Positions 33,246-40,382 of a stretch of DNA of 64,000 nucleotides are shown in pieces. Location: assembly GCF_009900715.1 (NCBI RefSeq), contig NZ_JAAAJC010000003.1, positions 1 to 64,000 of the forward strand. The letters run 5' to 3'. The notes beneath the pieces are model-generated. The model was not told the DNA's origin, searched no databases, and saw only the letters and a program-made list of their open reading frames with translations. The translations under genes and the position numbers were made by a program. The DNA is from Halococcus salsus (lineage in GTDB: Archaea; Halobacteriota; Halobacteria; Halobacteriales; Halococcaceae). How positions within the stretch are numbered: position 1 is the first letter of the stretch; each line of letters begins with the position of its first letter.

Positions 33246-34279
33246 GTGATACCGGCCCCGCGACCACCATGCGCGAGCGAACCGGCGACAGTCGCGTTCG
33301 CCTCTGGGTGTTGCTCACCGCGAACCGAGCCCTCGTCGCGGGGTTGTTGACGGTCGGGCTCTTCGTCGTGCTGGTCGCCGTCGGCGTCGTCAACGTCTAT
33401 CCGATACGAACCACGGTCCGCAACGGGACCCACATCGAGCGCCTCTTTCAGGCGTTCATCATGTCGATCATCACCGGGATCACGCTCGTGGTCACGCTCA
33501 ATCAGCTCGTGCTCTCGCGCGAGCTGGGGCCGCTCGGCGAGAAACGCGACGAGATGGCCGACGCGACGGAGTTCCGCCAACACATCGAGGAGATCACCGG
33601 GTCGGTCGCCCCGCCCGAACCCGCTTCGTTCATGCGGACGTTCATGCAGCTGAGCACGGACCGGGCGGACGACCTCAAGGAGGCGGTGGCGGACGATGGC
33701 GACGCGGAGCTCCGCGATAGCGTGAACGCGCTCGGCGAACGGATCCGAACGCAGGCGGACGACATCGGGGGGCAGCTCTCCGAGGCGGAGTTCGGCGAGT
33801 TCGAGGTCATTCCGGCGGTCCTGAACTACGACTACTCCTGGAAGATATACACCGCCCGGCGGCTCCGATCCGAACACAGCGAGTCGCTCTCCGAGGACGA
33901 ACGAACCGCGTTCGACGAGCTGATCCAGGCACTGAGCCTCTTCGCGCCCGCTCGCGAGCACTTCAAGACGCTCTACTTCCGGCGGGAGCTGGTCGATTTC
34001 TCCCGGAAGATGCTCTACGCCGGCGTCCCGGCGCTCGCGATATCGATCCTCGGGCTGGTCTATCTCGACCCCAACTCGTTCGTGGGGTCGACCCTGGGGA
34101 TGGCGAACCTCGTCTTCGCCATCAGCGCGGCGGTAGCCATCGCGTCGATGCCGTTCTTCGTGCTCGTGTCGTACATCCTCCGTCTCGGAACGATCGCCCA
34201 GCGAACGCTCGCGGTCGGCCCGTTCATCCTCCGGGACTCACAGCGCTCCGACGACATCGGGACGGGGGAGGACCAGTGA
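33242..34279 (+). CDS. Four-TM membrane protein of unknown function
   Basis: 345-aa protein with two N-terminal TMs (ALVAGLLTVGLFVVLVAVGV; FIMSIITGITLVVTLNQLVL), a soluble helical central domain of about 170 residues (coiled-coil-like, rich in E, D and R) and two C-terminal TMs (LYAGVPALAISILGLVYL; ANLVFAISAAVAIASMPFF). The layout suggests a sensor or scaffold on the cytosolic side. No family name could be given. Its stop overlaps the GTG start of the following lipoprotein, and its start overlaps a putative 30-aa ORF, making a tight operon. Confidence 0.7.
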   Translation: MSDTGPATTMRERTGDSRVRLWVLLTANRALVAGLLTVGLFVVLVAVGVVNVYPIRTTVRNGTHIERLFQAFIMSIITGITLVVTLNQLVLSRELGPLGEKRDEMADATEFRQHIEEITGSVAPPEPASFMRTFMQLSTDRADDLKEAVADDGDAELRDSVNALGERIRTQADDIGGQLSEAEFGEFEVIPAVLNYDYSWKIYTARRLRSEHSESLSEDERTAFDELIQALSLFAPAREHFKTLYFRRELVDFSRKMLYAGVPALAISILGLVYLDPNSFVGSTLGMANLVFAISAAVAIASMPFFVLVSYILRLGTIAQRTLAVGPFILRDSQRSDDIGTGEDQ

Positions 34280-34794
34280 CCCACCCACCCGAGACCGAGT
34301 CGCGCCGATTCAGTCGACGGCAGGTCCTCGCCCTCCTCGGTGCGAGCGGGTCGGTCGGGCTCGCCGGCTGTGGAACCGGGAGCGGGGACGTCCGATACGG
34401 CGACGAGCGGGACGTCGACCTCCCGACGACCGCCGACACGAACGCATCGAACGCGAGCGCGGCGAGCGCCGCGGCGGCGCGCGCCCAACTGGAGGGCGAC
34501 ACCTACGCCGTGCAGCTCGACGCGCTGGCCCTCCGGGATCACGGAATGGTCGTCCGGGACGACTACCGGGGCGCGGTAGTCCGGGGGAGCATCGAGAACA
34601 CCGGTCGCCAACGGATCGAGTTGGTCGAAGTCCGGGCACGGGTCTACAACAGCGATGGCGAGCAACTGGGCCGGTACCTCGACAGCACCTACGACCTCGC
34701 CGCGGGGTCGACGTGGAGCTTCGAGGCCATCGTTCTCGAAGACCCGGCGGACATCGCCTCGTACGACGTGGCGGTGCTCGGCTCGTTGGGATGA
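34276..34794 (+). CDS. Tat lipoprotein with FxLYD-like domain
   Basis: 172-aa exported lipoprotein. GTG 34276 overlaps the preceding stop. Signal: SRRFSRRQVLALLGASG plus lipobox LAGC. After an Asn/Ala/Ser linker, the C-terminal 90 residues read as an FxLYD domain: AVVRGSIENTGRQRIELVEV, then VRARVYNSDGEQLG and AGSTWSFEAIV. Such beta-sandwich domains are common in haloarchaeal surface lipoproteins. It is the last chromosomal gene before the tRNA-Met-linked integrated element. Confidence 0.8.
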   Translation: MTHPPETESRRFSRRQVLALLGASGSVGLAGCGTGSGDVRYGDERDVDLPTTADTNASNASAASAAAARAQLEGDTYAVQLDALALRDHGMVVRDDYRGAVVRGSIENTGRQRIELVEVRARVYNSDGEQLGRYLDSTYDLAAGSTWSFEAIVLEDPADIASYDVAVLGSLG

Positions 34795-34855
34795 CTTTCG
34801 AGGATGCTGTCGAACGCGGGAACGACGAAGGTGAAGTCGAAAGCGGGCGAGCCCG

Positions 34856-34907
34856 CTGTCGGCTGGAAATCGACTAAAGAGGTGGATGGGCCCTGTCGGA
34901 TTCGAAC
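34856..34907. repeat. Left attachment repeat (att), with displaced tRNA-Met 3' end
   Basis: 52 bp matching 41354-41405 at 51 positions. It begins CTGTCGG and ends GATTCGAAC in the tRNA T loop; the tRNA-derived part is 34887-34907. About 30 bp beyond the tRNA end are also duplicated. The heptamer CTGTCGG occurs twice within each copy. Confidence 0.9.
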
Positions 34908-34908
34908 G

Positions 34909-34945
34909 AAAGCGGCGGAATAACTTGAAAAAGTAAAGCCGCTTT
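34909..34945. promoter_or_regulatory. Inverted repeat with GAAA loop immediately inside the left att site
   Basis: AAAGCGGC (34909-34916) pairs with GCCGCTTT (34938-34945), and within it ACTT-GAAA-AAGT forms a second stem. It starts one base after the att repeat and lies about 55 bp before the integrase start. It could be an integrase arm-type site, an autoregulatory operator, or an RNA hairpin in the integrase leader. Confidence 0.6.
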
Positions 34946-35000
34946 CACAGGACCCGTATCTCGCCCCGATGCCCTCCCTGTCTTCTACGGAGACTCGATA

Positions 35001-36014
35001 ATGGTAGAACTCGAACCAATAACTCCGTCAGAAGCAAAGGACCTGTACCTCGCACAGAGGGAAGGAGAAGTATCGGAAGAAACGTTACAATCCCATCATT
35101 ACAGGCTGAAGTCGTTCGTGTCATGGCTTGATGACATGGACGTTCGGAACATGAACAGTCTCACCTCTCGTCACATCCACAAGTTCCGGCTCTTTCGGAA
35201 GGAGGAGAAGGATATCAACAAAGTGACGGTGAGAACCCAACTCTCGACAATTCGAGTGTTCGTCAAATTCCTCGAATCGATCGATGCCGTGGAGCAGGGA
35301 TTATCCGAGAAGATCCTCGTTCCGAAAATGGAGGGAAACGAGAATGTCCGTGATAGGCTCCTCTCCTCCGAGCAGGCCGACAACCTCCTCGAATATCTCC
35401 GCCGGTACGAATATGCGAGCAGGACTCATGCTATGCTCGAAGTATTGTGGTCCACTGGTTGCAGGATGGGCGGGCTACACTCCTTAGACCTCGGTGACTT
35501 TAACCGAGAGGAACGCTCGCTCGCCTTCCGTCATAGACCCAGCAAGGGCACTCGCTTGAAGAATAAGCATGCTGGCGAGAGGCTGGTCGCTCTCCCGAAC
35601 GATGTGGCGGATGTGCTGTCAGACTACATCGAAGTCAATCGGAACGAGGTCGAAGACGATCATGGGCGGAGTCCTTTGTTCACGACCTCTGGAAACAGAA
35701 TGGGTAAGTCTCAGATTAGGTCGCTGATCTACTCTGCTACAAGGCCCTGTCAGTACGGCGAGGAATGTCCTCATAGCAGGGACCCTGATGAGTGCGAGGC
35801 GAACTCGTACAAGGATGCCAGCAAATGTCCGTCGAGTGTATCGCCACACGATATTAGGCGAGGTGGACTGACCCACCTCTTGAAAGAGGGAATGCCCAAA
35901 GAGGTCGTTTCAGACAGGGCGAACGTCGAGGAAGGAGTACTCGACAAACACTACAATAAGATGACAGAACAAGAGAAGATGGAACAGAGGAGAGATCATC
36001 TAGACAACCTGTAA
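35001..36014 (+). CDS. int: Tyrosine recombinase/integrase (SNJ2-like family)
   Basis: 337-aa site-specific recombinase. Residues 1-110 form a SAM-like core-binding domain (SEETLQSHHYRLKSFVSWL). The catalytic domain carries Arg155 (STGCRMGGLHSL), His283-x-x-Arg286 (SPHDIRRGG) and the nucleophile Tyr318 (LDKHYNKM). Four cysteines (250, 256, 265, 276) between the first Arg and the HxxR box could bind zinc; such a cluster with KCPSSVSPH is typical of haloarchaeal integrases related to that of temperate virus SNJ2, which also uses tRNA-Met. It would catalyse recombination between the 52-bp repeats. ATG 35001; codon usage more AT-rich than chromosomal genes. Confidence 0.92.
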   Translation: MVELEPITPSEAKDLYLAQREGEVSEETLQSHHYRLKSFVSWLDDMDVRNMNSLTSRHIHKFRLFRKEEKDINKVTVRTQLSTIRVFVKFLESIDAVEQGLSEKILVPKMEGNENVRDRLLSSEQADNLLEYLRRYEYASRTHAMLEVLWSTGCRMGGLHSLDLGDFNREERSLAFRHRPSKGTRLKNKHAGERLVALPNDVADVLSDYIEVNRNEVEDDHGRSPLFTTSGNRMGKSQIRSLIYSATRPCQYGEECPHSRDPDECEANSYKDASKCPSSVSPHDIRRGGLTHLLKEGMPKEVVSDRANVEEGVLDKHYNKMTEQEKMEQRRDHLDNL

Positions 36015-36103
36015 TTTGTCCGAGAACGTCTCATTTTTGCCGAGGCGCGCTGCTAGCATCTTACAAGTAATTGCCATCGTATTGAATCAGAACAGATCCT
36101 GAG

Positions 36104-36478
36104 CTAATCTGAGCGATTCTGAGACGATTGCTCAATCCAGACAGGGCTAGTTCCGTGAGTCGTCTTGAGGTACACACTACTTAAATAGTCTGTCGTGGCC
36201 TCATCCGAGGTATCACTATTCAGGGGAGGGGCCACGCTTCTAGCATAGGCAAGCGCCCGCTCACTTTTCCAATTCAGTGGCCCGATCTCCATCGAGGGGC
36301 CGAACGTCACCGGATGGATGCAGGTAGCGGGATACTCTTGTTCGATCTCGGAATAGCGAGCGGCCAGATATTGAATCACTGCATCCTCCCCTACATCGAG
36401 GCCGAACACACCTTCGCCAATGAGGTAGGCTCGCGCTAATTCGAGCCCCGTCTCTCCGTCGATTTGTAGCTCACTCAT
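36104..36478 (-). CDS. Element operon protein 5, paralogue of the two upstream proteins
   Basis: 124-aa protein. Its first 45 residues (LQIDGETGLELARAYLIGEG ... GEDAVIQYLAARYSE) align with the N-terminal domain of the two preceding gene products, sharing ET, the hydrophobic spacing, ED.VI and A..Y. The C-terminal 75 residues are unrelated and contain two tryptophans and TTDYLSSVYLK. Last gene of a coupled operon: its ATG (36478) overlaps the upstream stop as ATGA. No known family recognised. Confidence 0.75.
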   Translation of the reverse strand: MSELQIDGETGLELARAYLIGEGVFGLDVGEDAVIQYLAARYSEIEQEYPATCIHPVTFGPSMEIGPLNWKSERALAYARSVAPPLNSDTSDEATTDYLSSVYLKTTHGTSPVWIEQSSQNRSD

Positions 36479-36717
36479 CTTCCCGGTCGGCGCGACCTTT
36501 CTTCTTTGAAGCGTCGGCGAAGGCGTCTCTGTTCCGAGTTGACGGCTCCACTAAGCTCCTCCGAGGAGTTGGAATCCCCACCCTCATCCAAGAGGTAGGC
36601 CGACGCTATATGCCGAATCACCTCATCCTCGCTAGAGCGGTGGGAGAGGGTGTTATCTCCTTGAATACACTCTCGGACAAGCTCATCCGTCTCGGATGAA
36701 AGCTCGAATTGACTCAA
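36475..36717 (-). CDS. Element operon protein 4, short paralogue
   Basis: 80-aa protein. QFELSSETDELVRECIQGDN followed by HRSSEDEVIRHIASAYL matches the N-terminal domain of the next upstream protein (17 of 44 residues identical without gaps). The rest holds SSEELS and a very basic helix SEQRRLRRRFKEERSRR that matches the end of the same upstream protein. It looks like that protein with its middle removed. The basic tail could bind nucleic acid. ATGA overlaps on both sides. Confidence 0.78.
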   Translation of the reverse strand: MSQFELSSETDELVRECIQGDNTLSHRSSEDEVIRHIASAYLLDEGGDSNSSEELSGAVNSEQRRLRRRFKEERSRRPGR

Positions 36718-37118
36718 TCTAGGATCTCCTTTTTCAATCGCCGTTGCTCCTTCTCCACAGGCGATAGATTCTCGTCCGATAATTCGGCCTCGTCCGAGGG
36801 TCCATCGAGGTCTAGCTGTTCACGTAATTCCGCCCGCTTCGCCTGAGCCTCGGACATTCCCTCGGTATCAGGGCTGGATTCCTCCTTGGCCGAGGGCAGT
36901 CCCATCGACTCGCGCAAGTCGTGCTGGTAGCTCTCTACTTCCGAGAGTTCTTCGCTGCCGCCCTCTTTGGATTCTTGGGCCTCAAGATACTCTGCGGCGA
37001 GGAAACGGACGATTCTCTCCTCCGATGATCGACTCGACAGATGGTTCTTGTATCGGGGCACCTCATTCAGCGCCTCGACAACAGGCGGGGAAAGCTCGAA
37101 GAATTTACTCATCTTCAA
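36714..37118 (-). CDS. Element operon protein 3, FELS-domain protein with triple C-terminal repeat
   Basis: 134-aa very acidic protein. Residues 5-48 (FFELSPPVVEALNEV ... SRSSEERIVRFLAAEYL) define the domain shared by three consecutive genes here. The C-terminal half has three copies of a short helical motif: LSEVESYQHDLRESMGL, MSEAQAKRAELREQLDL and LSPVEKEQRRLKKEILD. ATG 37118 (or 37112) overlaps the upstream gene. A role in DNA binding or in assembling a complex with its paralogues is possible but not shown. Confidence 0.78.
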   Translation of the reverse strand: MKMSKFFELSPPVVEALNEVPRYKNHLSSRSSEERIVRFLAAEYLEAQESKEGGSEELSEVESYQHDLRESMGLPSAKEESSPDTEGMSEAQAKRAELREQLDLDGPSDEAELSDENLSPVEKEQRRLKKEILD

Positions 37119-37566
37119 ACGCCTCCTCTAGCAGAGGGCGAATTATCCCATGACGCATAGCCTTGCTCGTATGGCTCGTATTGTAATCAGTCTCCATCGA
37201 TGCTAGCTCTGACTCGGAGATTGATGCATCGACAATACTCCGCTCCTTGGGCGGAACCGTGACTCTCATACGATGAATACGGCGAGCGCCATCCGGTGTC
37301 CTGAGGCTCACAGCAGGCTCTGTCGGCTCAATCGTGGAAGCGTCAAGGTTCCCCTGAATCGCTAATCGGAGCAGCTGGTGTAGGCCGTCGTTATGCCCCA
37401 ATGCTTTGTCCGTCAGGCGAGGTTTCTGGTGAGTATCTACTCCGAACCCCTCCACGACTTGTAGGAGTTGCTCGTACTCCTCTGTCGGAAGCTCGAAGCC
37501 GATTCCCTCAGTGGTGCGATGGTCAATTACCCCTACATTCAGGGCTTCCGTGATCGCCTCATTCAT
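37105..37566 (-). CDS. Element operon protein 2, unknown function
   Basis: 153-aa acidic protein. GIGFELPTEEYEQLLQVVE followed by LHQLLRLAIQGNL resembles, more distantly, the FELS-type domain of the following three proteins. The C-terminal half contains ARRIHRMRVTVPPKERSIVD and ends in an acidic helix. No recognised family. The start overlaps the stop of the first operon gene (ATGA), and its own end overlaps the next gene by 14 bp. Confidence 0.75.
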   Translation of the reverse strand: MNEAITEALNVGVIDHRTTEGIGFELPTEEYEQLLQVVEGFGVDTHQKPRLTDKALGHNDGLHQLLRLAIQGNLDASTIEPTEPAVSLRTPDGARRIHRMRVTVPPKERSIVDASISESELASMETDYNTSHTSKAMRHGIIRPLLEEAFEDE

Positions 37567-37703
37567 CGGCGAGACTCCTCGGCCAATAGCCGCGCCATGG
37601 CCCCAATCGTAATTCTCCGCCCCTCACCGAAGCGTCGTTCTCGCGCTTCTTCGAGCGCCTGATGCTCGTCTTCAGTCAGCTTCACTTGCTTCATAGTTGA
37701 CAT
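37563..37703 (-). CDS. Element operon protein 1, 46-aa putative ribbon-helix-helix-like regulator
   Basis: ATG 37703 is preceded 7 bp upstream by GGAGG, which decides the start; the frame could extend to 37775 but would then translate a tRNA-like sequence. The product opens MSTMKQVKLTEDEHQALEEA and continues with a short helix-turn-helix-sized segment. A beta-strand-like KQVKL followed by two helices resembles a truncated CopG/RHH DNA-binding protein. It may regulate the operon it heads. Its stop overlaps the next ATG. Confidence 0.6.
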   Translation of the reverse strand: MSTMKQVKLTEDEHQALEEARERRFGEGRRITIGAMARLLAEESRR

Positions 37704-37722
37704 TCCTAGTCCTCCGTGAACA

Positions 37723-37747
37723 GGAGGGGGCTGGATTCGAACCAGCC
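37723..37747 (-). other. tRNA 3'-end-like sequence inside the operon leader
   Basis: Read on the minus strand, GCTGG-TTCGAAT-CCAGC is a perfect T arm, followed by CCCCTCC like an acceptor 3' strand. The upstream bases do not complete a cloverleaf: no GGAGGGG is found within 100 bp. It is distinct from the tRNA-Met att sequence. It could be a relic of another tRNA integration or a folded leader element. Confidence 0.55.
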
Positions 37748-37836
37748 TCCCTTGCCGGATTTGCACCGACTTCATGAACGAATGTTACATCGAATCGACG
37801 GAACACGCTCGAAGAAGCTGTGACACTTCCATCATT

Positions 37837-37860
37837 GGAGATAGTAGAGTGACTATCTCC
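37837..37860 (-). promoter_or_regulatory. 9-bp hairpin at predicted 5' end of element operon transcript
   Basis: GGAGATAGT pairs perfectly with ACTATCTCC around a 6-nt loop. It begins about 25-30 bp downstream of the promoter-like box at 37877-37889, so the transcript would start with or near this hairpin. This implies a structured leader of about 155 nt before the first gene. Confidence 0.55.
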
Positions 37861-37876
37861 GGTGTACCTAGGAGCC

Positions 37877-37889
37877 GCAGCTACTTAAA
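37877..37889 (-). promoter_or_regulatory. Promoter-like box TTTAAGTAGCTGC for the leftward operon
   Basis: Minus-strand TTTAAGTA resembles the haloarchaeal TATA element. The identical 13-mer recurs on the plus strand at 39004-39016, where no gene follows. Spacing to the leader hairpin is about 17-25 bp, as expected for a transcription start. Confidence 0.55.
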
Positions 37890-39003
37890 ACTTTTGGTTG
37901 TTAGTTATGAAATAATATACGAAAAAGAGGTGCGTTCATTTCATTCGAGTCGGTTTGCCGGAGGGAGAGGCCTGCTATCGTCCGAATCTACACCCCCCAA
38001 GCCCCCCTGTTCCGATAGACGGGCTAAGACTCGATTCTATGGGTGGCTCATGGAGGTGCAAGGGATGATGTATATTTGAAGCAAATGAGCCTAATTCGAA
38101 GGCGAACGGCCAGTATATCGCCTCTCTCGGAGGATTAGCTTTTCGAGCCTCACCCAATACCTACAACAATTGCCGGTAGTTTGGGAATCCGACTTCCTCA
38201 AGTGGTGTTTTCGATGCTCTCACGCGGTTCTAATTGTCAAATTCGCAGGAATTGGGGTAGGCTGTTACAAGTGTTACAGATGTAACCAATTAGTCCTGTG
38301 ACTCAGGCGATATATTTTCGCTCGCGGGTTGGCCTGTATATATAGCGAGGCTGACACTCATTTATATAAAAAAGTTTGACAATTTCCCCACTTGCGCGAT
38401 TTGTTATTTCTTTGGGAAGATTCGCGCCGTTCTCGCCCGAAAACATCGAATAAAATTCATAATGATTTTGCCTGAGACGGGAGCAAGACATACCACAAAT
38501 CAGATACATCTATTAAAGGAATTTGATACATATGTATTATGATAGGATGAAACGGCGAAATTCGAGCGATTGAGCGGGCCAATTCTGAACCTGCAAGGAT
38601 GGAACCCCCACTAAGCAAAGATAAGGATGCTTATTCTCACAGAACCCCCAATTTCACCTGCAAGAATTCTGCCGAACGCTGCTTTCAGGCTCGCTCGACA
38701 CTACTAAGCGGAAAGTAGCTATTACGGTATATTTGCCCTATTCGTCCAAATAGAGGCTCGACCTGCTTCTCGGCGCTTTAGTGTAGGGTTGCGACCCTCG
38801 AACCATGCTCCACGGCCTTACTCGAAGGCCGAAACCGCTCTCGGCAGTGTTTGCGCCTCTCTCGAAGACTGAGCCTACGATATTCGCTAAGGCAACGAGA
38901 TTCGCACAATATGGCGGCCCTCGCGCCAATATCGGGGTTCTCGAAAAAGGCTCTCAATGACTCAAATCAGGATAGCTCAGAGGAGTAAACAACTCCCGAA
39001 AGG
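37890..39003. other. AT-rich segment without convincing genes
   Basis: About 1.1 kb. Open frames are short and lack halobacterial codon bias. It contains a strong palindromic TATA (TTTATATAAA, 38361-38370), short direct repeats (ACCTGCAAG near 38590 and 38656; GAACCCCCA near 38602 and 38642), and several GCTCG/CTCGAA motifs between 38690 and 38950. Iteron-like clusters in AT-rich DNA can mark a replication origin, but no Rep gene is seen. Confidence 0.5.
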
Positions 39004-39016
39004 TTTAAGTAGCTGC
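39004..39016 (+). promoter_or_regulatory. Promoter-like box TTTAAGTAGCTGC, plus-strand copy
   Basis: Identical over 13 bases to the box at 37877-37889 on the other strand. Followed about 20-30 bp later by a segment able to fold into hairpins rather than by a reading frame. Confidence 0.5.
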
Positions 39017-39032
39017 AACCCTTACGTTAGGT

Positions 39033-39130
39033 TATGCTGAGGTCTGGCTTGCCCTCGGCAAAGTTCGTACCAACTTCGTTCAAGCTTACGGAAGGGTGCT
39101 AGGCACGCCCTGAACACATCGTTTTCATAC
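39033..39130 (+). ncRNA. Candidate structured RNA 1 of the integrated element
   Basis: Starts about 25 bp after the TTTAAGTA box. Predicted stems: CTGAGG with CCTCGG enclosing GCTTGCC; AAGTT-CGTACC-AACTT (39061-39076); GGGTGC-TAG-GCAC-CCC (about 39094-39112), followed by a T-run that could terminate transcription. It shares the loop octamer GCTTGCCC with the next structured segment. No coding frame. Identity unknown. Confidence 0.4.
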
Positions 39131-39168
39131 CCACAGATTAACCGGCAATCTTTACGATCATCGAAACC

Positions 39169-39179
39169 TTTAAGTATCT
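39169..39179 (+). promoter_or_regulatory. Second TTTAAGTA promoter-like box
   Basis: TTTAAGTATCT lies 165 bp after the first plus-strand box. AAGTATCT (39172-39179) is also inverted at 39199-39206, so the site may be a small operator as well as a TATA element. Followed by candidate RNA 2. Confidence 0.45.
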
Positions 39180-39197
39180 ATAGCACCTACTAGTAAA

Positions 39198-39345
39198 CAG
39201 ATACTTCGGTTCGCTGGAGCTTGCCCCTCCCCGAAGTTGGTACGGACTAAGGAACCTCTCAGGGCGATAGTCTGGTATACGGCAAAGCAAGCCTCTCCGT
39301 TGGAAAAGGGTTGTATCCACTGGGTGCAATCACACTGAACCCCGC
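39198..39345 (+). ncRNA. Candidate structured RNA 2 of the integrated element
   Basis: A strong hairpin at 39203-39237 pairs ACTTCGG with CCGAAGT and, inside it, GGAG with CTCC around CTTGCCC. Downstream GGACTA and TAGTCT can pair, and GCAAGCCTCTCC offers an alternative partner for GGAGCTTGC. CGAAGTTGGTAC (39232-39243) is exactly complementary to 39067-39078 in candidate RNA 1. No coding frame is convincing. Could be a regulatory RNA pair. Confidence 0.4.
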
Positions 39346-39828
39346 ATAGGTCGTTGGATGCGTGTGGAGTAAGTTACTGTATCGGAGAAGTTCGAGGAAC
39401 TGACCTCACTAATGGACGTTTTTGCAGTTGCGGTAATAGTCCTTTAGTGAGAGTTGTTTTCCTGTTGTAGTTCTCTACACATGTGCCGAATGGCTAAAGA
39501 TTCGGTACGGAACGTTAACATCAGGAACGCTAGTCTGAGTTTTTACAGACTCAGGATAGTTGTTCTCCTCGAAGGATTGACCGTCGCGGTCTATCTATCG
39601 AGAGATAGGCTGGCGGCCCCTCCTCCGAGAAGATAGACAGGCTGTTCATCGTTCGAGGGCTGATCCACTCCCTTAGACGAGTCAACCCCTCAGACTAGCG
39701 TCCCATGATGTGAACGTCCCGTACCTGAGGCTATGGCCCTCGGCAGGAGGAGCAGCCCGACGTTCTCGAATGGATCTGTATACAGAGGGTATACTTCCCC
39801 ATCGATGCAAGATCGAGAGGTCCGCCGT
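39346..39828. other. Non-coding segment with two further hairpins
   Basis: No credible gene. Two perfect 6-bp hairpins: AGTCTG/CAGACT (39532-39551) and CTATCT-ATCGAG-AGATAG (39591-39608). They lie downstream of the orphan gene at 39829-40212, whose transcript runs into this region, so they might also act as terminators. Confidence 0.45.
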
Positions 39829-40212
39829 CTATCGGGAGAGTCTGTAGAACGACCACTCTTGATCCACATCTCCGTCAAGAGCATCAGCGAATTGGTCATA
39901 TTCTTCCTCATTAACGGAGATCTGTTCGGCAAAGTCAACATCAAACTCTCGCTTATCGACTTGACCCTCATCGACAAGCATCTCTGTAAGGATCTCGATT
40001 TTAGCAGTCGTTAGGATGACTCCTTCCTTCTCCTCTTGCGCCCCTGCTGCATTCAGATCCGAAGGCATGGACACATCAGGGAATAGCGTTGATCGGAGGT
40101 CGGATATAGCTACGATTCTATCAGGGTTGGCTCTGAAAATTCCAAGAATGTCTTGTTTCAATGATTGTTGCGGCTCCCCTTCTTCCCAGTCTAGCCCTTG
40201 TGACCAAGACAT
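39829..40212 (-). CDS. Element-encoded acidic orphan protein
   Basis: 127-aa protein, acidic, no TM. The N-terminal half (SLKQDILGIFRANPDRIVAI, then SDLRSTLFPDV) has the pattern of a winged-helix domain, with a helix, a short strand-like IVAISDL and a further helix. The C-terminal part ends WSFYRLSR. Only 170 bp separate it from the other orphan gene on the same strand. Function unknown; a transcription regulator is possible. Confidence 0.65.
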   Translation of the reverse strand: MSWSQGLDWEEGEPQQSLKQDILGIFRANPDRIVAISDLRSTLFPDVSMPSDLNAAGAQEEKEGVILTTAKIEILTEMLVDEGQVDKREFDVDFAEQISVNEEEYDQFADALDGDVDQEWSFYRLSR

Positions 40213-40382
40213 GATAGATTATTCTATACGAACGCATTTCAACTTGATGGACTATATCGCGGTCAGACTCTATCGATACCTCTCCGCTCGTGAGAGGGCG
40301 AGAGACTTTCCTGAAAGCAGGAAATAGGGATCGTTCGATTATGATAACACAACCCAAGTCCTGCCCTTACTTGGCTTGATGG

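Noticed and set aside
37774-38079. 101-codon plus-strand frame in the element
   Set aside because: It would start inside the tRNA-like leader segment, has no codon bias, and lies opposite the predicted operon leader.
38303-39329. Several 60-68 codon minus-strand frames in the non-coding part of the element
   Set aside because: No conserved-looking sequence, no ribosome site, and the region is better explained by structured non-coding DNA.
39733-40014. 93-codon plus-strand frame at 39.7-40.0 kb
   Set aside because: It overlaps the better minus-strand gene (39829-40212), which has acidic halobacterial composition.
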